A DNA stretch of 64,000 bases from Zymomonas mobilis subsp. pomaceae ATCC 29192 (GTDB lineage Bacteria; Pseudomonadota; Alphaproteobacteria; Sphingomonadales; Sphingomonadaceae): the NCBI RefSeq assembly GCF_000218875.1, contig NC_015709.1:806001-870000 (forward strand), read 5' to 3'. Shown piece by piece: positions 17,731 through 27,354 of this stretch. The first letter of the stretch is position 1; the number at the start of each line of letters is the position of its first letter. A model generated the notes under the pieces. The model ran no database searches. It was not told the origin of the DNA and was given only the letters and a program-made list of their open reading frames with translations. The position numbers were made by a program, and so were the translations under genes.

Positions 17731-20700
17731 TGGAAAAGCGGACGGATATTCCTCCTTCCACAGATAAAACGGAAAGCGCCGCCTCCCTTGATGGGGATAA
17801 GAACGGATTTTCTAAAAATTCGGGTCATAAAAAATTGATAAGGCTATCAGGGTGGCTAAAATTAGCGGCCTTTTTACTGGCAATAATGCTGTTTATTCCC
17901 AGTGTCTTGATATTTTTCATAGATTCCAGCCTTGGTCATCAGCTTCTTATTAAAGAACTTAGACGACAGCATTTACCTAATGGTCTCCATTTTTCTGCTA
18001 GCAGCCTTGAAGGCTCTATTTGGCATAAAATGGTTATCCATAACTTACGTTTCTATGATCTTGATGGCATTTTTCTAGAAATACCCCAAGTTAATCTTGA
18101 TTGGCATTTATGGTCTTTATGGAATCATCATTGGGATATACGTTTATTACAAGCTAATGCTGCCCATTTATATCATCTGCCGCATTTACGGACACAGGGG
18201 AAACCTTTCCGTCTCCCCAATAATTATATTCGTATTGATAACTTCGCTATTCTCCACCTTGAAGTTGACCGTCCCCCTTCAAAAAACAGTCAGGATAGAA
18301 AAAATCCTCTGCCTATAGTCACGATCAAGGGAAAAGCGCTGACTACTAAAGGGCAACTGACCACTAATTTTAGTATTCTTTCCACTTTAGCCGATGATGT
18401 GCGTTTTTTGATTGATATTAATCCAGCACATAATCAATTTTCGATGAAAGCGGCTGTCACGGCACCCGCCAAAGGCGTCATTGCTCAATTAGGGGGATTT
18501 GATAAAGGTATAACCGCTGATTTGGGTGGCCAAGGGCAGTGGCAAAGCTGGCAGGGTCATCTGCGCGCTTTTTTCGACAAAACAGCCTTAGCGAACATCC
18601 AATTAACGAAAAATATGGGTGATTGGCATATTGAAGGTATCGCCCATCCTGCACTCATGACGGGGAAAAATACGGCACGCCTATTAGGGTCAGAAAGCTA
18701 TATTAATGCCCATATCCATCAAAAAAACCGTCTATTCGAGGGTAATCTCAAATTTTTATCGCCCACCCTTCAGATAGAAGCCAAGGGCGGAATGGATTTT
18801 GATAAACGTCTTTATAACTCAGTTGTGGTTGAGACCCAATTAAAACAGGCCGAAGCGCTGGATGCCAAGATGCGCGGCGAACACATCATTCTTACTAATC
18901 ATCTGGAGGGTTCATTTGATAAAGCCCATCTAGCCTATCAGTTAAAGGCGCATTGGCTATCCTTTGGTAAAGAGCGTTACGAAGATGCAACCTTAGCGGG
19001 TGACATGAACTTATCGCAAGGCTTCTCTGCTATACCGTTAAAACTCACGATCCGCCACATTGCAGAAACAGATCGCACAACAGAAGATTTAACCCGTGAT
19101 TTGGAATTAAATGGCCTCTTTGATATTCGTAATAGCCACCTAATCAGTGATAAAGTTACCCTTACTTCTCATTTTTTGCAGGGTCATGCGACTCTTGATA
19201 TCAACCTAAAAGACGGTGCGTATAAGGCGCATATTTTATCGGACATCCATCGTTACCCTATTCCCCATTTTGCCCTTTTAAATATCAAGGGTGATATTCA
19301 GGTTGATCATCCGGCAAACGCTCCGGGGGTAAAAGCGACAGGTCATCTGGCGGCCAGCACAGAAAATTTTGAAAATAATTTTTTGCGGGGTCTCATGGAA
19401 GGGACACCTATTCTTGATACTGATTTTATTCGCCAGATTGAGGGTACTACCTATTTCAGTAAGATGATTTTACGGTCTCCAGCGCTTCAACTCGCCATGA
19501 AAGGAGAACGGGAGAATACAGCAGGCAATCCGCTTCATCTTGTAGGGCAAGGCCATCACCGTAGCTACGGTCCGCTTATCACGTTAAAACTGGACGGTGA
19601 TATTGCGCATCCCGAGGTAGCTTTATTATTAGATCATCCGGTAGATAGTCTTGGTTTAAAAACAGTAACTTTAAATTTACAACCGACCGCCAGCGGATAT
19701 GATTGGCAGAGTCATGGCGGTTCCAATTTGGGAAATTTTTCAGGAAAAGGTCGGATTGAAATTCCACCGAATCCTAGCCAACCAACGATAATTAATGTCC
19801 AAGGCTTAGAAGTATCTGAATCTCGTCTTACTGGTAATTTGACAGCCGTAGGCCATGGCGTCAATGGACAGCTTTTATCCACGGGGGCACTTACAGGTAA
19901 AATTGATTTCCAAGTACCGGTGGTTGCAACAGCAGATAATCAACAACAAATTCGTGTTAACCTAGCGAGTGATCACGGGCATTTAGGGGGTGTTGTTGAA
20001 GCTTCTATCCGTCACGGTATGATCAATGCCGATATTCAACTTGGTCAGAATAGTGCTATTATTAACGGAAATGTATCGGGTGAAGAAATTAAAGGAAAAT
20101 TGCTCGAAATCGGCCAATTAAAAGGCGATTTTCATCTTAACCGCGATAATGGTTTCTTGCATATTATAGCCCAAGGTAATCATGGACAACCTTTTACACT
20201 AGATAGTACCGCCCATTTAAAGGGTGATCAGATTACGATTGAAGGTCAGGGTAGTATCGCCCACATTGGTCTTCAACTGACAAAGTCAGCCCGTATTACC
20301 AAAGATAAAGAAGGCTTTCATCTTGATAAAAGCCAACTTCAGATTATCGGAGGCGGCAGTGCGTCCTTACAAGGTTATTTAGGGCAAACTAAAAATGAAG
20401 GCCAGATTACACTTGAAAAAATTCCGCTTACCTTGTTGGATGTTATCCATCCCGGATTAGGTCTTGGCGGTTATAGCTATGGGCAAATTACATGGCAACA
20501 AAATCAGAATACCCCGTTAAATGGTGCTGCCCATATTACAATGCGTGGTTTGACACGATCGGGTGTTTTTCTATCTTCTAGACCTATTGATGCCGGTATT
20601 GCCGCGGTTCTTAATCCTGAAAAGTTAGCCTTTCGAGCTGTTGTAAAGGATAGCAACCAGATCGTTGGACAGGCACAAGGCGAATGGTTAAAAGATAAAA

Positions 20701-22016
20701 ATTCAACCGCGCCTATCGCGACACAAGTCCGAAAAATGCCTCTTAGGGCACAATTGCGGTTCCGCGGTGCGAGCGAAACTTTATGGCGTCTATTAGGGAT
20801 AGATAATCTTGATATTTCTGGCCCCATAGCCTTGGCTGTTGATGCCCATGGTAATCTCGATAATCCAGTTTTAACCGGAAAACTCCTAATGAATCGTGGT
20901 CGTTTAGAAGGGACGACCAGCGGAACAGTCATTGACCATATCCAAATGCAAGGTGATTTCGGACAAGACAGCTTAATCATTAATCATTTTACGGGGGATA
21001 CCGCTAATAAAGGCCATGTTGAAGGCATGGCAACTATTGATTTTAAAGCACCGCAAGGCATCGGATTAGCTATTCGTCTGAAAGCTGATGATGCTTTGGT
21101 TATTAATCGTGATGATTTTAGAGCAACCGCATCCGGCGATATAAATATAGATTCACAAGGTGATGGGGGACGGATCAGTGGCGATCTTCAAATCAGACGG
21201 GCTAATTATCAACTAGGTCAGACATCAAGCACCACGATTCCCCGCCTACCGATCAAAGAGATTAATCGACTAGAGGAACCGACTATCGTCGATACTCCGC
21301 ATAAAGATTGGTCTCTTGATTTGAAAACACATGCCCGTAACCGTCTGAATGTCACAGGTATGGGGTTAGATAGTGAATGGCGTGCAGAACTTGAAATTAC
21401 CGGAACGCTGGAAAATCCTTCTGTTCGGGGAAGAACAGATCTTATCCGCGGAAATTATGATTTTGCAGGACGACGTTTTACCCTTGATCGGGGGAATATC
21501 CGTTTTCAAGGCGAGGTGCCCGTCGAACCGGCACTTGATATAACCGCACGGGCAACCCTTAATTCTGTTGATGCTACTATCCATGTCACAGGTACCGCGT
21601 TCAAGCCTGAAATCAATTTTACCAGCACGCCTGCGATGCCTGAAGATGAGTTATTGGCACAGTTACTTTTTGGTAGTTCCATCACGAATTTATCTGCACC
21701 AGAGGCTTTACAATTAGCCAGCGCTCTTAATCAGCTGCGCCACGGCGGCGCCAATGTGGATCCTATCAACAATGTCAGAAAACTGGTAAGGCTAGATCGC
21801 TTAAGGATTACATCTTCTAGCCAAAACAGCCAAAAAACAGCGGTGGCCGCCGGTAAATACATCGGGCGGCACACCTATGTAGAAGTCGAAACAGATGGTC
21901 AGGGATATTCACTGACCAGCGTTCAATTCCAAATAAATCGTTGGTTATCTTTATTGTCCTCTGTCTCTACCCTTGGCCGATCGAGTGGAAATATTCGTAT
22001 TTCAAAGGATTATTAA
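17730..22016 (+). CDS. tamB: Translocation and assembly module subunit TamB
   Basis: This 1428-residue inner-membrane-anchored AsmA-like protein spans the periplasm as a long beta-taco groove. One membrane anchor lies near residues 45-65 (LKLAAFLLAIMLFIPSVLIF). The remainder is repetitive beta structure without cysteines of note. The C-terminal DUF490 (TamB) domain, from about residue 1050, includes NPSVRGRTDLIRGNYDFAGR and PEDELLAQLLFGSS, both hallmarks of the family. Translation is coupled to tamA by a one-base overlap. The last codons overlap the convergent transporter gene by four bases. Length is typical of alphaproteobacterial TamB. Confidence 0.94.
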   Translation: MEKRTDIPPSTDKTESAASLDGDKNGFSKNSGHKKLIRLSGWLKLAAFLLAIMLFIPSVLIFFIDSSLGHQLLIKELRRQHLPNGLHFSASSLEGSIWHKMVIHNLRFYDLDGIFLEIPQVNLDWHLWSLWNHHWDIRLLQANAAHLYHLPHLRTQGKPFRLPNNYIRIDNFAILHLEVDRPPSKNSQDRKNPLPIVTIKGKALTTKGQLTTNFSILSTLADDVRFLIDINPAHNQFSMKAAVTAPAKGVIAQLGGFDKGITADLGGQGQWQSWQGHLRAFFDKTALANIQLTKNMGDWHIEGIAHPALMTGKNTARLLGSESYINAHIHQKNRLFEGNLKFLSPTLQIEAKGGMDFDKRLYNSVVVETQLKQAEALDAKMRGEHIILTNHLEGSFDKAHLAYQLKAHWLSFGKERYEDATLAGDMNLSQGFSAIPLKLTIRHIAETDRTTEDLTRDLELNGLFDIRNSHLISDKVTLTSHFLQGHATLDINLKDGAYKAHILSDIHRYPIPHFALLNIKGDIQVDHPANAPGVKATGHLAASTENFENNFLRGLMEGTPILDTDFIRQIEGTTYFSKMILRSPALQLAMKGERENTAGNPLHLVGQGHHRSYGPLITLKLDGDIAHPEVALLLDHPVDSLGLKTVTLNLQPTASGYDWQSHGGSNLGNFSGKGRIEIPPNPSQPTIINVQGLEVSESRLTGNLTAVGHGVNGQLLSTGALTGKIDFQVPVVATADNQQQIRVNLASDHGHLGGVVEASIRHGMINADIQLGQNSAIINGNVSGEEIKGKLLEIGQLKGDFHLNRDNGFLHIIAQGNHGQPFTLDSTAHLKGDQITIEGQGSIAHIGLQLTKSARITKDKEGFHLDKSQLQIIGGGSASLQGYLGQTKNEGQITLEKIPLTLLDVIHPGLGLGGYSYGQITWQQNQNTPLNGAAHITMRGLTRSGVFLSSRPIDAGIAAVLNPEKLAFRAVVKDSNQIVGQAQGEWLKDKNSTAPIATQVRKMPLRAQLRFRGASETLWRLLGIDNLDISGPIALAVDAHGNLDNPVLTGKLLMNRGRLEGTTSGTVIDHIQMQGDFGQDSLIINHFTGDTANKGHVEGMATIDFKAPQGIGLAIRLKADDALVINRDDFRATASGDINIDSQGDGGRISGDLQIRRANYQLGQTSSTTIPRLPIKEINRLEEPTIVDTPHKDWSLDLKTHARNRLNVTGMGLDSEWRAELEITGTLENPSVRGRTDLIRGNYDFAGRRFTLDRGNIRFQGEVPVEPALDITARATLNSVDATIHVTGTAFKPEINFTSTPAMPEDELLAQLLFGSSITNLSAPEALQLASALNQLRHGGANVDPINNVRKLVRLDRLRITSSSQNSQKTAVAAGKYIGRHTYVEVETDGQGYSLTSVQFQINRWLSLLSSVSTLGRSSGNIRISKDY

Positions 22017-23257
22017 CTTTCCCGAGAAATAAACAAACGCCCCCGCTCTACCCACAAGACAAAAATTAAAGCGATACAGCCATAAAAGGCATTTCCGAAA
22101 GTCACCGGTAGAGGCGTACCATTATAGGCTTGTCCGATCAGGGTGCCTAACAATGACCCTCCAACTAACCAGAAAAAGCCCTGAATAGAGGAAGCCATAC
22201 CTGCAATATGTCCAACAGGTTCCATAGCAATAGAGCCAAAATTAGAAACAGCCAGAGAGAAGAAAAACATTGTTAATCCTTGCATCAGGATAAAAACCCA
22301 AGGCGTTTCCAGATTATTTAATACCAGCAAACTATGCAGAGCAGCTGTAACAATCAGCATCAAAAGTGCAAAATGCCCTAAACGATGCATCCCTACTTTT
22401 TCTACAATTGAAGAGTTCACCACGGAGGCGAAAATAATAAAGACGCCCCCGCCAGCAAAAGCGAGCGTGAACATCTGCGGTGTATTGAAATAATCTATAA
22501 ATATCTGTTCAACAGAATAGATATATCCCAGCAAACCGCCCTCTATTAAAGTCAGTGCTAAGGTATAGCCCATTACTGTCCGGTTAGTAAAAACCACACG
22601 TGCTGCTTGAAAAATTTCAGTGACATCCAACCCGCGTCGATCTTCTGGATGTAATGTTTCAGGTAAGGCGCGCGTAACCAATAAAAACATGACTAAGGCG
22701 GATAAAGCCAAAAATATAAAGATGCCCTGCCATGGAGCGATTTTTAGAATCAAGGCACCAATAGTCGGCGCTAAAATCGGAACACCCATAAAAATGATAA
22801 CGGCTAAAGACATTACCTTAGCCATTTTGCGTCCAGAAAAACAGTCACGGACAATAGAGGTCGCCAGAACACGGGAACAGGCACCGGCCATGCCCTGCAA
22901 TATTCTTGCAGCAATCATCACTTTAAAACCGGAAGAAAAGGCTGCAAACAGGCTGGTCGCTATAAATAAACCATAACCATATAATAATACAGGCTTGCGC
23001 CCAAATCTATCGGATAGAGGACCGTAAAAAAGCTGAGCGACACCAATACCCGTAATATAAACAGCAATGATCCATTGCTGCTGATTAGGATCAATAATAT
23101 CAAGGCTTTTGCTGATTGCAGGTAAAGCCGGCAGCATGGCATCGGTAGCAAGCGCCGGAATAGCCATCATTCCGGCGATTAAGGCAACAAAGGCTGGAAA
23201 AGATAAGGGCTGGCATCCTCTTTCCGCCGGACGTTCATGGCCTGTCGTTACAGCCAT
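22013..23257 (-). CDS. Bcr/CflA-family multidrug efflux transporter (MFS)
   Basis: This 414-residue protein is a twelve-helix major facilitator of the drug:H+ antiporter-1 group with Bcr/CflA features. These are ATDAMLPALPAISKSL in helix 1, GPLSDRFGRKPVLLYG (MFS motif A) between helices 2 and 3, RILQGMAGACSRVLATSIVRD (motif B region) and GVPILAPTIGALIL (motif C). ATG at 23257 is chosen because AAAGAGGT lies just upstream and the protein then begins at the normal position; an in-frame start at 23296 adds 13 residues. The exported compound is unknown. The 3' end overlaps tamB by four bases on the opposite strand. Confidence 0.9.
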   Translation of the reverse strand: MAVTTGHERPAERGCQPLSFPAFVALIAGMMAIPALATDAMLPALPAISKSLDIIDPNQQQWIIAVYITGIGVAQLFYGPLSDRFGRKPVLLYGYGLFIATSLFAAFSSGFKVMIAARILQGMAGACSRVLATSIVRDCFSGRKMAKVMSLAVIIFMGVPILAPTIGALILKIAPWQGIFIFLALSALVMFLLVTRALPETLHPEDRRGLDVTEIFQAARVVFTNRTVMGYTLALTLIEGGLLGYIYSVEQIFIDYFNTPQMFTLAFAGGGVFIIFASVVNSSIVEKVGMHRLGHFALLMLIVTAALHSLLVLNNLETPWVFILMQGLTMFFFSLAVSNFGSIAMEPVGHIAGMASSIQGFFWLVGGSLLGTLIGQAYNGTPLPVTFGNAFYGCIALIFVLWVERGRLFISRES

Positions 23258-23362
23258 AAGATACCTCTTTTCTAAAATTATACAGCGGACGCTCAATATT
23301 TATGCGACTGAAAGCTGGAAAGAAAAAATACCGTAAAATAATTTAAAAAACATTCACTATAA

Positions 23363-23399
23363 AAAAACAGGAGATGCCCAGTAAGTTCCGGACATCCCC
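23363..23399 (-). terminator. Intrinsic terminator of glnA
   Basis: On the minus strand GGGGATGTCC pairs with GGGCATCTCC (one G-U pair) around a loop of about eight bases, followed by CTGTTTTTTTATAG. It lies about 50 bases past the glnA stop codon and points in the right direction for the glnB-glnA transcript. Confidence 0.85.
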
Positions 23400-23449
23400 T
23401 CAATAAAATTAAATATCTGTTTTCTAACAGATCTATTTTATTTTGATTA

Positions 23450-24862
23450 TTAAACTGAATAATACATTTCGAATTCAACCGGACTTGGTGCCATTTCCCA
23501 ACGGGTAACCTCAGCACGCTTGATTTCGATATAAGATTTAATCTGATCTTCAGTGAAAACATCACCTTTGGTCAAGAATTCATAGTCCTCAGCCAATGAA
23601 TCAAGCGCTTCACGCAGAGAAGCCGCAACCGTAGGCACTTTTGCTAATTCTTCTTCTGGCAGATCATAAAGATTGCAATCCATAGCGTCACCAGGATGAA
23701 TCTTGTTCTGGATACCATCAAGACCAGCCATCAACAAAGCGGCATAGCAAAGATAAGGATTGGCCGTGGCATCAGGGAAGCGGATTTCAACGCGCTTGGC
23801 TTTATCCCCTGCACCATAAGGAATGCGGCAAGAAGCGGAGCGGTTACGGGCAGAATAAGCCAGCAATACAGGCGCTTCAAAACCCGGGACCAGACGCTTG
23901 TAGCTGTTGGTTGATGGATTCGTTAAAGCGTTAATGGCTTTGGCATGGCGGATAATACCACCGATGAAATAAAGCGCATTTTCAGAAAGACCGGCATATT
24001 CAGAACCGGCGAAAGTCGGCTTGCTACCATCCCAAATAGAAATATGGGTATGCATACCTGAACCATTATCACCTGGGATCGGCTTTGGCATAAAGGTTGC
24101 CGTCTTACCATAGGCCTGGGATACCTGATGAACGACATATTTATAGACCTGCATACGGTCAGCCGTCTGCGTCAGGGTGCCAAAAGTTAACCCTAATTCA
24201 TGCTGAGCAGGGGCAACTTCATGATGATGCTTATCCATAGGCAAGCCCATTTCCAGCATCGTGGAAACCATTTCACCACGAATATCAACCGCAGAATCGA
24301 TTGGAGCCACGGGGAAATATCCCCCCTTGACACCCGGACGATGGGCAAGGTTGCCATTCTCATAGTCACGGCCACTATTGGTCGGTAATTCGATATCATC
24401 AACGCGATAAAAGCTACCATTGTAACCGGTATCAAAGCGAACATCATCAAACAGGAAGAATTCAGCTTCTGGCCCGATATAAACTGTATCCCCCAAACCC
24501 AAGGTTTTTACATAGGATTCAGCGCGCTTAGCCGTAGAACGAGGATCACGACTATAAAATTCGCCGGTAGCGGGTTCAACCACATCACAGATTAAAATCA
24601 GCATGGGTGAAGCAGAAAAAGGATCAATATAGAAAGCGTCAAGATCAGGCTTTAAGATCATGTCACTTTCATTGATCGATTTCCAACCTTCGATGGAAGA
24701 ACCGTCAAACATGAAACCATTATTCAGGTCATCTTCACCGATTACGGTGCTTGACATGGTAAGGTGCTGCCATTTGCCTTTGGGGTCGGTAAAACGAAGA
24801 TCGACCCAGTCGATTTCTTTTTCCTTAACAAGCTTAATCAGATCAGATGCCGAATTGGCCAT
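23450..24862 (-). CDS. glnA: Glutamine synthetase, type I
   Basis: This 470-residue dodecameric enzyme makes glutamine from glutamate, ammonia and ATP. It has the beta-Grasp N-terminus ([19 protein letters not shown]), the signature FDGSSIEGW, the ATP-binding [20 protein letters not shown], the Glu-flap/active-site segment [17 protein letters not shown] and the Arg motif NRSASCRIP. Tyr399 in NLYDLPEEE is the adenylylation site, so activity should be controlled by GlnE in response to PII. It lies 100 bases downstream of glnB on the same strand and is followed by a clear terminator, fitting a glnB-glnA operon. Confidence 0.97.
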   Translation of the reverse strand: MANSASDLIKLVKEKEIDWVDLRFTDPKGKWQHLTMSSTVIGEDDLNNGFMFDGSSIEGWKSINESDMILKPDLDAFYIDPFSASPMLILICDVVEPATGEFYSRDPRSTAKRAESYVKTLGLGDTVYIGPEAEFFLFDDVRFDTGYNGSFYRVDDIELPTNSGRDYENGNLAHRPGVKGGYFPVAPIDSAVDIRGEMVSTMLEMGLPMDKHHHEVAPAQHELGLTFGTLTQTADRMQVYKYVVHQVSQAYGKTATFMPKPIPGDNGSGMHTHISIWDGSKPTFAGSEYAGLSENALYFIGGIIRHAKAINALTNPSTNSYKRLVPGFEAPVLLAYSARNRSASCRIPYGAGDKAKRVEIRFPDATANPYLCYAALLMAGLDGIQNKIHPGDAMDCNLYDLPEEELAKVPTVAASLREALDSLAEDYEFLTKGDVFTEDQIKSYIEIKRAEVTRWEMAPSPVEFEMYYSV

Positions 24863-24961
24863 AATGCGAATACCCTTTGAATGTCCTTACTGGGATCAAT
24901 AGACAAGAAAAACGAGTGTAACTAGCCCAAAAGCCAGTTGTTTACAATTCACCGATTATGC

Positions 24962-25324
<363 letters not shown>

Positions 25325-25336
25325 TCAAACGCATTG

Positions 25337-25365
25337 ATATTAGTGAGTAGCTTTGCTTCTAGCAA
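25337..25365 (-). promoter_or_regulatory. Sigma-70-type promoter of glnB-glnA
   Basis: On the minus strand TTGCTA (25360-25365) and TAATAT (25337-25342) are separated by exactly 17 bases, about 37 bases upstream of the GTG start. Both hexamers match the sigma-70 consensus at four or more of six positions. A weaker GG-N10-GC arrangement, possibly a sigma-54 element, lies upstream at about 25383-25396. Confidence 0.6.
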
Positions 25366-25435
25366 GGATTCTATAAAATAGCGCGAATATCTTGCCGATT
25401 TTTTCACTGTTCTCCCGAAACGATGCTCTCCTTCC

Positions 25436-27235
25436 TTAGCTTGCTAGGGGCAAAGTCATCTCTTTTAGCCATGTCGATTCTTCTTCTGACAGAAAAGGAG
25501 AGAGCCGCTGGCGAACATCTGCATGGTAGTTATCAAGCCAATTTATATCCGATTCGCTCAGTAATGAAATATCGATCAGATGACGATCTATCGGCGCAAA
25601 ATTCAGGGTCTCAAATCCTAGGCATTCTTTTTCAGCATTGGTTATTTTAACCGGTTTAACCAGTAAAAGATTTTCTATACGGATGCCATAAGCGCCTGTT
25701 TTATAGTAGCCCGGTTCATTAGAAATAATCATACCAGACTGCAAAACTTCACTACCTCCTGAGAAGGCACCCCCAGAAGGTGAAATGCGCTGTGGCCCTT
25801 CATGAACTGATAAAAAGGCCCCTACCCCATGCCCCGTTCCATGGGCATAATCCAGCCCGGCCTGCCATAAATACTGACGGGCAAAGCTATCAAGCTGTGC
25901 CCCACAAACCCCCTTCGGGAACACCGATTGCGCTAAAGCAATATGTCCCTTTAATACCAGCGTAAAACGCTGTTTCATCTCTTGGGTAGGCGTGCCGATA
26001 ATAACCGTTCGGGTAACATCAGTAGTCCCATCCTGATATTGCCCACCCGAATCTACCAAATAAATTTCATTATTCTTTAGCGGCAGATTACTCGCTTCGG
26101 TAACGCGATAATGCGGTATTGCACTATGGGGCCCTACCGCAGAAATCGTTTCAAAGGATACGTCGACCAAGGCACCCGTATCTTTTCTAAACTCCAATAA
26201 TTTTTCAGCTGCCGATAATTCGGTTAAACTACCCTTGGGGGCTGTTTGGGATAACCAGTAAAGAAATCGTGTTAAAGCCGTACTATCCCGTAATTGAGCA
26301 TGGCGATGCCCTTGGATTTCTGTCGCATTCTTAATAGCTTTTTTTAATATAACAGGATCACGAACTTCAATAATCTGGGCATTTCCGGCCTTTAACAAGG
26401 CGGAGATGGCCATGACCGAGTGTTCAGGATCAAGCGCCACATACTTTTTAGAGAAATTTTTAAGGGCGGCGGCAAAATCAGAACGGTCATGGATACGAAT
26501 ATCAGGCCCAAGATGCGCTTTTAGGGCCTCATCAATTTTTGAAAGATCAATAAACAGATCAGCCGATGCATCTTTATGGATAAAGGCAAAGGCCAAAGCT
26601 ACCGGCGTACAGCTGACATCTCTGCCTCGGATATTAAAAATCCATGCGATCGAATCCAACGCCGTTAAAACCAAGCTATCCGCTTTTATTTCTTCAAGCC
26701 ATTGGGCAATATCCTGCCGTTTTTTAGCCGATGTGCAGCCTGCCAAATTGTCGGGCTGGATAAAAACAGGCGCTTGCGAAGGAAGCGGCCTTCCCTGCCA
26801 AATATTATCTATAGGATTAGACTCAACCGCTATTAAATGGATACCGGAAGACTCAAGAAGAAGGCGGGTTGATTTTTCCCAACCACTACTGGCCAACCAC
26901 GGATCATACCCCACTCGATCCCCCGATTTTAGATGGGAGGCCGCCCATCGTACGGGATTATCGCGCGGTGGCGTTCCATAAGACCATATATCGGGATCTG
27001 TTTGTTCACGCACCTGAATAGTATATCGTCCATCAACAAAGATAGCGGCACCGTGTTCTAAAACGACAGCCGAGCCTGCCGAGCCTTCAAAGCCGGTCAA
27101 CCATGCCAGTCGTTGAGCATAAGCCCCGACATATTCGCTCATATGCTCATCCGTTAAGGGAACAAAAAAGCCTTGAAGATTCTGTCGGTGCAGCTCTTCT
27201 CTTAATGCTTTTAAACGCTGCATATGACTGGACAT
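25436..27235 (-). CDS. pepP: Xaa-Pro aminopeptidase (M24B)
   Basis: This 599-residue metallopeptidase removes an N-terminal residue that precedes proline. It is the long, three-domain form (APP1-like): two creatinase-like N-terminal domains (about 1-310), then the pita-bread catalytic domain. The metal ligands are visible: two Asp in LVDSGGQYQDGTTDVTRT, His in HGTGHGVGAFLSVHEGP, Glu in SNEPGYYKTGAYGIRIEN and the final Glu in the same IRIENL segment. The enzyme should be cytoplasmic; no signal peptide is seen. It is divergent from the oligopeptidase gene at 27355, which also handles small peptides. Confidence 0.92.
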   Translation of the reverse strand: MSSHMQRLKALREELHRQNLQGFFVPLTDEHMSEYVGAYAQRLAWLTGFEGSAGSAVVLEHGAAIFVDGRYTIQVREQTDPDIWSYGTPPRDNPVRWAASHLKSGDRVGYDPWLASSGWEKSTRLLLESSGIHLIAVESNPIDNIWQGRPLPSQAPVFIQPDNLAGCTSAKKRQDIAQWLEEIKADSLVLTALDSIAWIFNIRGRDVSCTPVALAFAFIHKDASADLFIDLSKIDEALKAHLGPDIRIHDRSDFAAALKNFSKKYVALDPEHSVMAISALLKAGNAQIIEVRDPVILKKAIKNATEIQGHRHAQLRDSTALTRFLYWLSQTAPKGSLTELSAAEKLLEFRKDTGALVDVSFETISAVGPHSAIPHYRVTEASNLPLKNNEIYLVDSGGQYQDGTTDVTRTVIIGTPTQEMKQRFTLVLKGHIALAQSVFPKGVCGAQLDSFARQYLWQAGLDYAHGTGHGVGAFLSVHEGPQRISPSGGAFSGGSEVLQSGMIISNEPGYYKTGAYGIRIENLLLVKPVKITNAEKECLGFETLNFAPIDRHLIDISLLSESDINWLDNYHADVRQRLSPFLSEEESTWLKEMTLPLAS

Positions 27236-27354
27236 GTTTTTCCTTCAGCCTATCTTTTGATAAAATACTGATAACATTACTATCCGACGCTGTCAGATAC
27301 TATCTCTGAGATAAAAGGCAGCCGTTGGAAAGTATCTTTAAAAGGGAGTTTCCT

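Noticed and set aside
20504-20980. 158-codon minus-strand frame inside tamB
   Set aside because: The plus-strand tamB frame is continuous and coupled to tamA; the antisense product looks random.
26406-26981. 191-codon plus-strand frame inside pepP
   Set aside because: pepP has all M24 metal ligands in the opposite frame; the long shadow results from codon bias.
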